A DNA stretch of 63,431 nt, taken from positions 1 through 63,431 of the forward strand of contig CAZQHK010000029.1 in the NCBI GenBank assembly GCA_964593455.1, read 5' to 3'. Every line of letters starts with the position of its first letter. The first letter of the stretch is position 1. Below the pieces are notes generated by a model. The model saw only the letters and a program-made list of their open reading frames with translations. It had not been told where the DNA came from and did no database searches. Below are positions 26,810 through 34,064 of this stretch, one piece after another. The stretch is from CAZQHK01 sp964593455. Lineage in GTDB: Bacteria > Muiribacteriota > CAYSPT01. Made by a program: the position numbers and the translations under genes.

Positions 26810-26935
26810 AAGCGAGGCACTTTCGCAAAGCGAACAGCCGAGCGCAGGAAGATCTCAAATGAGCTACTCACTTGAGAACGAGATTGTGAGATTAAAATAG
26901 TAAGCACGAAGTTATGGAAAGAGGTCCCTGTGTTA
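26810..26935 (-). repeat. Inverted copy of the dispersed intergenic repeat
   Basis: On the minus strand this carries the hairpin module (CGCTCGGCTGTTCGC, then GCGAAAGTGCC; 26848-26810). The stretch at about 26935-26885 on the same strand resembles 50030-50075 (AGGGACCTCTTTCC against AGGGTCCTCTTTCC, then a CTTGCTTA-like block and AATCTC). The order of the two modules differs from the tandem copies near 50 kb. Confidence 0.55.
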
Positions 26936-27232
26936 TCTTGTCCCGTTTCCTGAAAGCATGTGCTAACAAAGTGGTGTAATGTAAGCCTCGTTCATGGATG
27001 TGGTAACCTTCAACGATATCGGAAACTCCATCACCATGATCAAATACCGTAACAAGCCGCAGGTTTTATCATTTGAGGATGCCGCCTGAACAAAAGAACC
27101 TACCTATTCCGTCCAGATCACATACGTAAAATGTGTGTTTGCAAGACCTGACCCTATTCCTTTTCTCAGGTATCCTCTATCCGCTACCGATACGTGTTGA
27201 TAAGAGCTTTTATAAGGGATAGGTGTGTTTTC
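26936..27232. other. Intergenic region with one very short open frame
   Basis: A 31-codon frame (ATG 26994 to TGA 27089) encodes MDVVTFNDIGNSITMIKYRN and ends QVLSFEDAA. It has no ribosome site and no recognised family; it may be a fragment of a lost gene. Nothing else stands out before the start of the outer-membrane protein gene. Confidence 0.3.
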
Positions 27233-29185
27233 ATGGGAGCGGGTAGAAGAATCACTCGAAGCTGTATCGGCGGACCGGTTTTTGTTATCGGCGTTTTGCT
27301 GGTATTGCTATCCGTAAGTGTTCCCGTCCGGTCGGCGCTTTTGGACGACTCTGCTGTTTCCGGTCTGGCTATTCAGGGGAAGAAGATACCCTGGTCAAAA
27401 CTGCTGCAACACAAAAGCGGCGATTTGTTTGTTCCGTTTTCCTCTTTGGCCGATGTCTCCGGTTTGATCGTTCTTCAGGACTACCAGGGGCGGGTGTATC
27501 GGCTCAAGTACAAAAAGCACGTGGTCCTTCTGTCCCCCAATGTTTTCGCTTTCAACGTGGACGGTACCGGCGTGTCGCTTAGCAACGCTCCCCGGATAAT
27601 CGAGGAAGAGCTGTATATACCGATAAAACCCATTGCCCGGGCTTTGGGACTCAAGGTCTCCCCGTACCAGGAATTGGCTGCTCAGGTTGAGGACTTTCCT
27701 GGCTCTGCTGTTCTCGATACACCACCCATTGGGAAGACCGGTTCGGCCACGACTGATGAACTGATCACTCCCAAGCCATCCCAGGGGAAAGAAGTGGAGC
27801 CTGCCGAAACTCCCGTTTTCGAGGAAATGCCGGCTGTTGCTGATGATCCGTTCGGAGCCGCTTCCGGGTTCGGTGGAGATGACGACGATGAGTACGACTC
27901 CGTCGACGACGATTTCGGATTCGAGGATGAAGAAGCACTGGTCAGGGTCAGCCTCTACAGTGAGATGGGATCTCAGGACTACGATACCGAAGAAGTCCTG
28001 AACCGCAATAACCGGATGATGTTCAACCGGTTCCGGTTCTACAACCGTGGATTTCTCACTATAAAAAGCTCTTTCGGAGAGACGGCCAGCGGATTTCTGC
28101 AGTTGGAAGGATTGTATATTCCGGTTGATTTCTATCTCAACAGTTTTAAAAACGGATCCACGGGACTTCTCTCCCAGGACATTTCCACCAGGGAATCGGA
28201 GGTCTCTATCAAGGCTCTCTACATCGACCAGGTTACCCGGTATTTCACTTTGCGGTTGGGGAAACAGTTCCTCAAGTGGGGCAGCAGCACCTTCTTCACC
28301 CCGCTTGACGTGATCAACTATGAGCAGGACCCGCTGCGGCCCATCGAGGAAGCGGAAGGAAATCCCTTTATCCATTTGACCTTTCCTTTCGCGGCCAATT
28401 TCTCCGTAGAGCTTCTCGGTATCGTTCTGCCCGATGATACAAATGAAAAGACGGAATCTGTCGGCCGGATGCCGATCGTTCCCAAAATTTCGCTCAGTAT
28501 GGGTAATGTCAGCCTGTTCGCTTTCAGCAAGCTGCAACAGGATAATGGTCCTATCCACGGTTTCGACTTGAACTGTGTTTTCCCGGTGGGAGAGTACAGC
28601 GACCTGACTCTGTACACCCAGGCGCTTCTCAAGCCGCAAACCACCGATCGTGTCAGGTTTGTTTACGACTCCGGTGCAGACGTCTATAAACCGATGCCGA
28701 TGGATGCCTCATCCTACCGGTCCTGGCTTGGCGGGCTTCGGTTTCAACACACCTTCACCGAGCTTGATTGGCTGGAGGGGCTCAACTTCGCCGTTGAGTA
28801 CTACTACGACAATGAAAACTGGGAAAAGGAAGACTACCAGAACTACTTGAAATACCTGGAGCAGGAAGAAACCCGGTTCGCGGAGGTGTTCGGCACCTAC
28901 AACATTTTCGCCAATGAAAACCAGTTCAGGAACAGCACGCGGTACCTGTTCGGGAATCTTACGTTCCAGTCGATTTTCAAGGAGGATTTTCGCGCCGGGA
29001 TGTCGCTGGTGTTAAACGTGGACGACAGCAGCTACCTGATGATACCCGATATCAGCTACTCTTTTTCCAACAACAACGCTACTACCGGTCTCAAGGCGAA
29101 CATCTTCCGGGGTGACGACGACAACGAGTTCGGCAGCTTGCCCCTGGAGCATCAGGTTTTCTACTACCTGTCTTATACGTATTAA
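27233..29185 (+). CDS. Outer-membrane beta-barrel with periplasmic stalk domain
   Basis: A 650-residue protein. After a signal peptide (ITRSCIGGPVFVIGVLLVLLSV) comes a region of about 110 residues resembling the copper-amine-oxidase N-terminal / peptidoglycan-stalk fold (LFVPFSSLADVSG, then ELYIPIKPIARALGLKV). An acidic linker follows (residues about 150-235, GDDDDEYDSVDDDFGFEDEE). The rest (about 400 residues) is a series of amphipathic beta strands, as in DUF1302-like or alginate-export-type porins, and the chain ends VFYYLSYTY with a terminal aromatic residue as expected of a BAM substrate. ATG 27233 is chosen because the longer frame from GTG 27194 hides the signal peptide. The cargo is unknown. 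Confidence 0.78.
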   Translation: MGAGRRITRSCIGGPVFVIGVLLVLLSVSVPVRSALLDDSAVSGLAIQGKKIPWSKLLQHKSGDLFVPFSSLADVSGLIVLQDYQGRVYRLKYKKHVVLLSPNVFAFNVDGTGVSLSNAPRIIEEELYIPIKPIARALGLKVSPYQELAAQVEDFPGSAVLDTPPIGKTGSATTDELITPKPSQGKEVEPAETPVFEEMPAVADDPFGAASGFGGDDDDEYDSVDDDFGFEDEEALVRVSLYSEMGSQDYDTEEVLNRNNRMMFNRFRFYNRGFLTIKSSFGETASGFLQLEGLYIPVDFYLNSFKNGSTGLLSQDISTRESEVSIKALYIDQVTRYFTLRLGKQFLKWGSSTFFTPLDVINYEQDPLRPIEEAEGNPFIHLTFPFAANFSVELLGIVLPDDTNEKTESVGRMPIVPKISLSMGNVSLFAFSKLQQDNGPIHGFDLNCVFPVGEYSDLTLYTQALLKPQTTDRVRFVYDSGADVYKPMPMDASSYRSWLGGLRFQHTFTELDWLEGLNFAVEYYYDNENWEKEDYQNYLKYLEQEETRFAEVFGTYNIFANENQFRNSTRYLFGNLTFQSIFKEDFRAGMSLVLNVDDSSYLMIPDISYSFSNNNATTGLKANIFRGDDDNEFGSLPLEHQVFYYLSYTY

Positions 29186-29198
29186 CGACCGATACGTA

Positions 29199-29558
29199 TT
29201 ACTCTTCTTCGTCTTTCGCTTCGGCAGTGAACGATTTCATTGCTGCTTCCACCGAATCGTAGACATCAATCATGTTCACCAGGCGGGTAATCTCGAAGAA
29301 TCTCATGACTTTTGAGTTGAGATTGGCCAATTTCAGGTCGCCGCCACGTTCACGGACGCGCTTGATAATCAGGGCCAGCGTGCCCAGGCTGGTGCTGCAC
29401 AGATACTCGGTGACGGCGAAATTGACGATCAGGTTAATGCAGCCTTCTTTAAGCACATTAAGCAGCACGGTGCGAAACTGCTCATCGTCAAGCATCAGAA
29501 TGTTGCCACACGTATCGATTATCGTTACGTCGCCAAGTTTTCTGACTTTGAGTTTCAT
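29199..29558 (-). CDS. STAS-domain anti-sigma factor antagonist-like protein
   Basis: A 119-residue single STAS domain: KLRKLGDVTIIDTCGNIL-type first strands, the conserved loop YLCSTSLGTLALI where antagonists carry the phosphorylated serine (Ser or Thr here), and a final helix VYDSVEAAMKSF. An acidic tail ends the protein. By family it would act in a partner-switching cascade with an anti-sigma kinase, but no kinase or sigma factor lies next to it. ATG 29558 is chosen over GTG 29570 because the AGGAG site overlaps the latter. It converges on the outer-membrane barrel gene with 13 bp between the stops. Confidence 0.88.
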   Translation of the reverse strand: MKLKVRKLGDVTIIDTCGNILMLDDEQFRTVLLNVLKEGCINLIVNFAVTEYLCSTSLGTLALIIKRVRERGGDLKLANLNSKVMRFFEITRLVNMIDVYDSVEAAMKSFTAEAKDEEE

Positions 29559-29740
29559 GCGGGTTCCCACTCCTTCTCGCTGATCGGGGGCGCTGGTTTC
29601 GACCCGTTTGATAGTGTACCATTAAACCGGACCATTTCTCCAGTATCACGATAAAACCGTCAACTCATATCATGATACAATAGAGACGGCACCGACTTGA
29701 ATCGGACCGATTCTTGCTGAATCAAGTAAGGAGATTCCGG

Positions 29741-31597
29741 ATGCATTTGGACGCAGAGATCTCCCGTATGGGAAGGAACCTTGTCTTTACCCGCGGCCCT
29801 CACGAGCAGCGGGAAGCTCTCCAGGCACTCTGGTTAAACGGCAGTCCGGAAGCCCTGAAAATGATGGCCCAGTCGTTAAAATCACCCAAGGTCCAGATCA
29901 AGGATGAAATTCTCGGTTACTTGAGTTTCAGGGACCTGGAAGTGGTGTACAAGACCCTGGTGACAGTGCTTGATGAAGCGGACGATGATGTCAGGTCGGA
30001 CCTGCTGGAGATCATTGACAAACTCGATCTGAAAGTCCGCTACATCGAAAAGATTAAACGACTGCGGGACGATACGGCCCGATACGGTCTGCTGGCCCTT
30101 ATGATCAGGTTCGTCGGAAAACTCCGGGACCGCGAGGTGATGGACGAACTAGGGCACTTGATCGATATCGAGGCTGATGAGATCAGGCTGGCGCTTATCG
30201 ACGCTTTAGAACTGGCCGAGACGGGAACCTGCCCGGATTATATCTTCGATTCCATGAAGCTTTTCAGCCCCACGGTTTCCGGCCGGGCTCTGGATCTCAT
30301 TGCTGATCTTCAGGATACCAGTTCCGTTCCGTCGATTTTATCCATGCTGAGTGAAGCGGACGAATCCACCCGGGACAAGATCTTCTCTGTTCTTAAGCAA
30401 TTTGATTATCAGGATTTGGTGAAAACGGTGAAGAATACCTTGGTCGAATCCGGCGGTGTTCCGGACCTGGATCTGTTCCGGGGATGGGTCATGTTCCTGG
30501 AAATAATTGGTAAACAGGACAAAGCAGTGGTAATCAGGAAAACGGTGGGACTGGAACCGGTAAAGAAAATCGACGAAACAACAGAAGCCAAGAAGATCCT
30601 GGCATTTGAAGTCAGCTGCGTGAGCGGTTGTGTTGTGCTGGGGCTCAACGGTAAACTGAGTATGCATTCGCTTCCGGGCTTTAAACGGACCCTCACCTTC
30701 ATTATTAAAAACGGGTACACCAGGATCATTTTACAATGCGGTTATCTTCTGTCAATCGACCATCATTCTATTGCTTTTCTGGAGCAGACGAACAAGCGCC
30801 TCAGGCAGGAGCTCGGAGGAATTAAATACCTGCACTTCCATGCCTTAAACGAGTTCCAGCGCCAGACCTTGATGCCGTCAGCAGAGCTTTATAAGGACAT
30901 GACGACAGCCATCAATTCGTTTACCGGGATAGAGGCTCCCAGTGTTCTCAAGATAGATGAGACCCTGTTTCCCGCAGACACCCCTTTGGAGGTCACCTAC
31001 TGGCAGGGAAAACTGGAGAAAATACGAGCGGCCACAGTCCGGGATTACAATGAGAAAAATATGACACTGTCGTGGGAGGTCCTCGATGATCAGGACATCT
31101 TCACCGAGTTTGTCAACGATAAGGTACATATAGCTTTCGAGCGGGACCGGGACCTGTTTGAATCAAAAACCAAAGTGATCAGTCAGGACCCGATTATAGA
31201 GCCATATGTAAAACTACTGTCGCCGAGAATTGCCCGGCACATCGATCGCCGCCGCTATGTCCGGGTTGCCTGCCGCCTACTGGTTATATTCCAGAAACTG
31301 GACGCAAAGAATACCGTCCAGCCGACCGAGTATCCCGGTGTGTGTCTGAAGATCAGCGAGACTGAAATGGTCATCATGACTCCGGTGCCTTTAATTGAAG
31401 ACAACCGGATCGTCGTCCGCGTCAATCCTGCCGATCTAACCGTGGGAAAGATCGTATGCAGGGTAAACAAAATTACCGAATATATCCAGCAGAAAAAACG
31501 GTTTTACGAGTACTGCCTGGCTTATGTCCAGGCCCGCGATTGTGACCGGTCGGTGATAAAAACCTTTGTCTACAACCGCCTCGCGGATGATATTTAG
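29741..31597 (+). CDS. HEAT repeat - STAS - YcgR/PilZ fusion
   Basis: A 618-residue cytoplasmic protein. Residues about 15-285 are HEAT-like helical repeats. Residues about 295-395 form a STAS-like domain (VVLGLNGKLSMHSLPGFK...TRIILQCGYLLSIDHHSIAFL). Residues about 440-500 resemble the N-terminal domain of flagellar-brake YcgR proteins (FVNDKVHIAFERDRDLFESKTKVIS). The C-terminus is PilZ-like, with RRRYVR supplying the arginine motif; the second motif is degenerate (LKISETEMVI in place of DxSxxG), so cyclic-di-GMP binding is uncertain. AAGGAG lies 7 nt before ATG 29741, which fixes the start. It is probably a signalling scaffold. It stands before, but is separately promoted from, the pilin-like cluster. 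Confidence 0.78.
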   Translation: MHLDAEISRMGRNLVFTRGPHEQREALQALWLNGSPEALKMMAQSLKSPKVQIKDEILGYLSFRDLEVVYKTLVTVLDEADDDVRSDLLEIIDKLDLKVRYIEKIKRLRDDTARYGLLALMIRFVGKLRDREVMDELGHLIDIEADEIRLALIDALELAETGTCPDYIFDSMKLFSPTVSGRALDLIADLQDTSSVPSILSMLSEADESTRDKIFSVLKQFDYQDLVKTVKNTLVESGGVPDLDLFRGWVMFLEIIGKQDKAVVIRKTVGLEPVKKIDETTEAKKILAFEVSCVSGCVVLGLNGKLSMHSLPGFKRTLTFIIKNGYTRIILQCGYLLSIDHHSIAFLEQTNKRLRQELGGIKYLHFHALNEFQRQTLMPSAELYKDMTTAINSFTGIEAPSVLKIDETLFPADTPLEVTYWQGKLEKIRAATVRDYNEKNMTLSWEVLDDQDIFTEFVNDKVHIAFERDRDLFESKTKVISQDPIIEPYVKLLSPRIARHIDRRRYVRVACRLLVIFQKLDAKNTVQPTEYPGVCLKISETEMVIMTPVPLIEDNRIVVRVNPADLTVGKIVCRVNKITEYIQQKKRFYEYCLAYVQARDCDRSVIKTFVYNRLADDI

Positions 31598-31625
31598 CCT
31601 GTCAACTTAGCCTGTCAATGCGGTT

Positions 31626-31723
31626 TTTACATCTGGCACGCGGTTATGGTATGATTAGTTGTGGGGTATAGTAAGTATACTTATTATCTTAAGGAGAAGA
31701 GCGTCCGGCAGGCTCCCGGACGC
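31626..31723 (+). promoter_or_regulatory. Promoter, palindrome and leader hairpin of the pilin-like operon
   Basis: TTTACA (31626-31631), 18 bp, then TATGAT (31650-31655) preceded by TGG, an extended -10 promoter. Then comes a perfect 12-bp palindrome TAAGTATACTTA (31672-31683), AAGGAG (31691-31696) and an 8-bp hairpin GCGTCCGG/CCGGACGC (31701-31708 with 31716-31723) followed by GCTTTTG. The only ribosome-site-like sequence is 41 nt before ATG 31738, on the far side of the hairpin. Confidence 0.5.
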
Positions 31724-31737
31724 GCTTTTGAAAAACC

Positions 31738-33027
31738 ATGAACAATGATGGTTTCATACAGGAGATAATCCGCAAGATCGATGGTCCCGATCCCGCAATC
31801 TCCAAAGCGGCCTTGCTCATCTCGCAAGATATGGTGGATGCCAGGTTCCTGGAACCGCTTCTCAAGAAATCTGAAAGTGACAGCCGCGAGGTACGCCAGC
31901 TGGCCCAGGACATGATCAAGAATATTGTACAGGAACTCGGGATCTCTGCTGAAGAGCTCAAAGAACTCCAGGTGAAGGTCAGGCTTGAGTGTGCACGGGA
32001 ACAACTCAATCAAGCTGAAAGCCGGGTTCGGCGGGAAGCGGTGGAGTACATCGTCCAGTACGCGCCGCCGGAGGAACGCTGCGAACTGCTTTTCCAACGA
32101 TTGCGGTTCGAAGCGGTTCCCGAAGTCCTGTGTGTTTTAATCACCGCTCTGGCCGGGTTCCAGCACCCGGATATGGCAAAACTGATGCTGCGTCTCCTGG
32201 AGGCTGAAAGCGAAGAAGTCAGGGTTAAAGCGGCGGAAGTACTGCTTCGCCAGGAAGGTGGCCGCTACTTCAAACTCATATGCGAGTTCATGGAAACGGA
32301 AGGACTGCAGGTGCAGTCGAGTCTCGCCCGGGAGATGTGTCTCGACCCATACCTGGTACAAGAGCTTGATTTCGATTTTACTACGACCAGGATTGTCAAA
32401 AACCTCTTTTCAGACCGGCTGCCTATTCGGCAGGCGGCTCTCAAGGAGCTTGAGAAGATAGAGCCGTCTCAGAGGAAAATACCGGTACTGGCTGCACTTT
32501 CCGATCCGGATTCGGGTATCCAGTTTCTCGCTAAAAAGCTGCTATCACAGGAAGATGTAATTAAGAAAAAATCGGTGAAACGAACGGCCAAAAAGCAGGT
32601 CAGTCATCAACCTCTAACGGCCGCGGACGATGAACCGGCCTACCATCTTTACGTGGCCTTAACGGTTATCGCCGTATCGGCGGTTGTGTATTTCTGGTTC
32701 ATGGCCAGGGGGGGGACGGAGTTGCCGCTTTCCGGTACATCCGAACCTGCTGCCGGCGGCGGTCACTGGACAGTTGACCAGGTGCTTTATCACCGGGCGG
32801 CCCTGGAGCCGGGGAACACTGAAGTCGAATTTATGGGACGGGTGAGTGAGGTTACGGCCCGAGGAGACGTTCTGGTAATGAAGTCGGATAATGTCCGGGT
32901 GTCGGTGAAACTGTCGTCATTTGCTAACGGCAGATACAAGGTCGGACAGCGTCTGACGGTCAAAGGTTTAGTTAGTGGTATAACCAGGTTCGGGACGGTG
33001 GTTGTTGAGGCTTCGGATCTGGAATAG
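31738..33027 (+). CDS. HEAT-repeat membrane protein with periplasmic OB-like domain
   Basis: A 429-residue protein. Residues about 1-270 are HEAT-like repeats (SREVRQLAQDMIKNI, SEEVRVKAAEVLLRQ, PIRQAALKELEKI). A basic segment (KKKSVKRTAKKQ) leads to one transmembrane helix (residues about 303-322, YVALTVIAVSAVVYFWFMA). The last 90 residues resemble an OB-fold (EVEFMGRVSEVTARGDVLVMKSDNVRVSVKL, then GQRLTVKGLVSGI). The HEAT part should face the cytoplasm and the OB-like part the periplasm. ATG 31738 is the first possible start, since an in-frame TGA lies at 31729. It begins a five-gene run with gaps of 3-31 bp ending at 38743. No precise function is known. Confidence 0.72.
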   Translation: MNNDGFIQEIIRKIDGPDPAISKAALLISQDMVDARFLEPLLKKSESDSREVRQLAQDMIKNIVQELGISAEELKELQVKVRLECAREQLNQAESRVRREAVEYIVQYAPPEERCELLFQRLRFEAVPEVLCVLITALAGFQHPDMAKLMLRLLEAESEEVRVKAAEVLLRQEGGRYFKLICEFMETEGLQVQSSLAREMCLDPYLVQELDFDFTTTRIVKNLFSDRLPIRQAALKELEKIEPSQRKIPVLAALSDPDSGIQFLAKKLLSQEDVIKKKSVKRTAKKQVSHQPLTAADDEPAYHLYVALTVIAVSAVVYFWFMARGGTELPLSGTSEPAAGGGHWTVDQVLYHRAALEPGNTEVEFMGRVSEVTARGDVLVMKSDNVRVSVKLSSFANGRYKVGQRLTVKGLVSGITRFGTVVVEASDLE

Positions 33028-33055
33028 CTGGAGCGGTAGAAACAGGGGAGGTACC

Positions 33056-33499
33056 ATGAGAGGGTCATCTCGAATCATCAATGTGGTAGCCATTTTCATC
33101 CTTCTGTTGTTTATTGGAACCAGTGTGTTTGTCCATTCGATTAAATCCGATGATGTGGTCCGGAAACGGCGGAATCGGGTCAAATCTGTCTTAATGGCCT
33201 CGTCGGTCATGGACAGAATTCATTGTGCCGTGAAAACCCGGCCGATTCTGTTCTATCAGCCGGAATTGGCTCATCAAACGGAGGCGGGAGAACGTCCGGC
33301 GCCGTCTGACGCCGTCCCCGGAATAGTGACGGTCACTTCGCATGATGTCGTTGATATACGTGATACGGGTATTTCGGTACCGGACGACCTGTCTGAAAAC
33401 CACTACCCGCCGGTTAAAGAAATAGTGGTGACGGTACGTTCGGAATCCCTATCCGGTAAAAAGGAGTTTGAGCTTCGAACTGTTCAAGCTCATCCCTAA
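33056..33499 (+). CDS. GspI/PilV-like membrane protein without prepilin motif
   Basis: A 147-residue protein with one N-terminal helix (IINVVAIFILLLFIGTSVF). What follows has the outline of type II secretion minor pseudopilin I or PilV: a helix continuation rich in Arg/Ala (RVKSVLMASSVMDRI), a variable region, and a final YPPVKEIVVTVRSESLSGKK with FELRTVQA, close to the usual 'vkrVtVtV...gk...L.T' ending. The GFTLIE-type cleavage motif is absent, so it would stay as a membrane protein. Family assignment is from pattern only. GGAGG lies 4-5 nt before ATG 33056. It sits in the order I-like, J-like, anchored pilin-like, as in gsp operons. Confidence 0.55.
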   Translation: MRGSSRIINVVAIFILLLFIGTSVFVHSIKSDDVVRKRRNRVKSVLMASSVMDRIHCAVKTRPILFYQPELAHQTEAGERPAPSDAVPGIVTVTSHDVVDIRDTGISVPDDLSENHYPPVKEIVVTVRSESLSGKKEFELRTVQAHP

Positions 33500-33530
33500 C
33501 CGGTCAAGGGGATTGGTGAAAGGAATAACA

Positions 33531-34061
33531 ATGGCGATTGGCGGAAAAGCTGGAAACAGGCTCGCGAGCTTTGGTCTCCCCCTGATCCTGGCTCTGTGCT
33601 TACTGCTCTTGGGCAGTGCCGACCAGACGTCACATGGGCAATCAAATACCTTGGATTATCAGCCGGTTTCCGAACCGGAGATCTACCAGGCGTTCCAGAG
33701 CATGTTTGACGAGATTCGCTTCAGCCGCCGGGTCCTGCTTCCCGCACCGGGCAAGAGCACCGACTTTATCATGGTGGAGAATGTACGAGGTGAGATCGTT
33801 GCTTACGTGACGTCGGGTAGTGGAAAGTTCCAACGGGTAGTTATTGCCCATGATGGAGAAATCCTGTCTCAGGACCGGTGGCTGAGCGGAGTGCACGAAG
33901 CCCAATTTACCGCCGGCGAAGAAATCTGGTCAGGCCGTGGCGCTGAAATCGTCGGATTACGTATAGAAGCCGATTGTTTCCGGAACGGAAAACCGGCGGG
34001 AACGGTTGATCTGGACACCACTGTCCGGGTTACCAATGTCTCAGAGGATTGGATGTTTTGA
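33531..34061 (+). CDS. GspJ-like secreted or anchored protein
   Basis: A 176-residue protein with a hydrophobic N-terminus (LPLILALCLLLLGSADQ). The body matches the outline of pseudopilin J: FQSMFDEIRFSRRVLLPAPG, FIMVENVRGEIVAYVTSGSGKFQRV (a strand, a 'Y...' and an 'L.R' equivalent), WLSGVHEAQFT, and a last strand pair. It lacks a prepilin cleavage motif and could be a signal peptide protein instead. AAAGGA lies 6 nt before ATG 33531, and the stop is 3 bp before the next start. The likeness is by eye; a profile search is needed to confirm it. Confidence 0.5.
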   Translation: MAIGGKAGNRLASFGLPLILALCLLLLGSADQTSHGQSNTLDYQPVSEPEIYQAFQSMFDEIRFSRRVLLPAPGKSTDFIMVENVRGEIVAYVTSGSGKFQRVVIAHDGEILSQDRWLSGVHEAQFTAGEEIWSGRGAEIVGLRIEADCFRNGKPAGTVDLDTTVRVTNVSEDWMF

Positions 34062-34064
34062 CCG

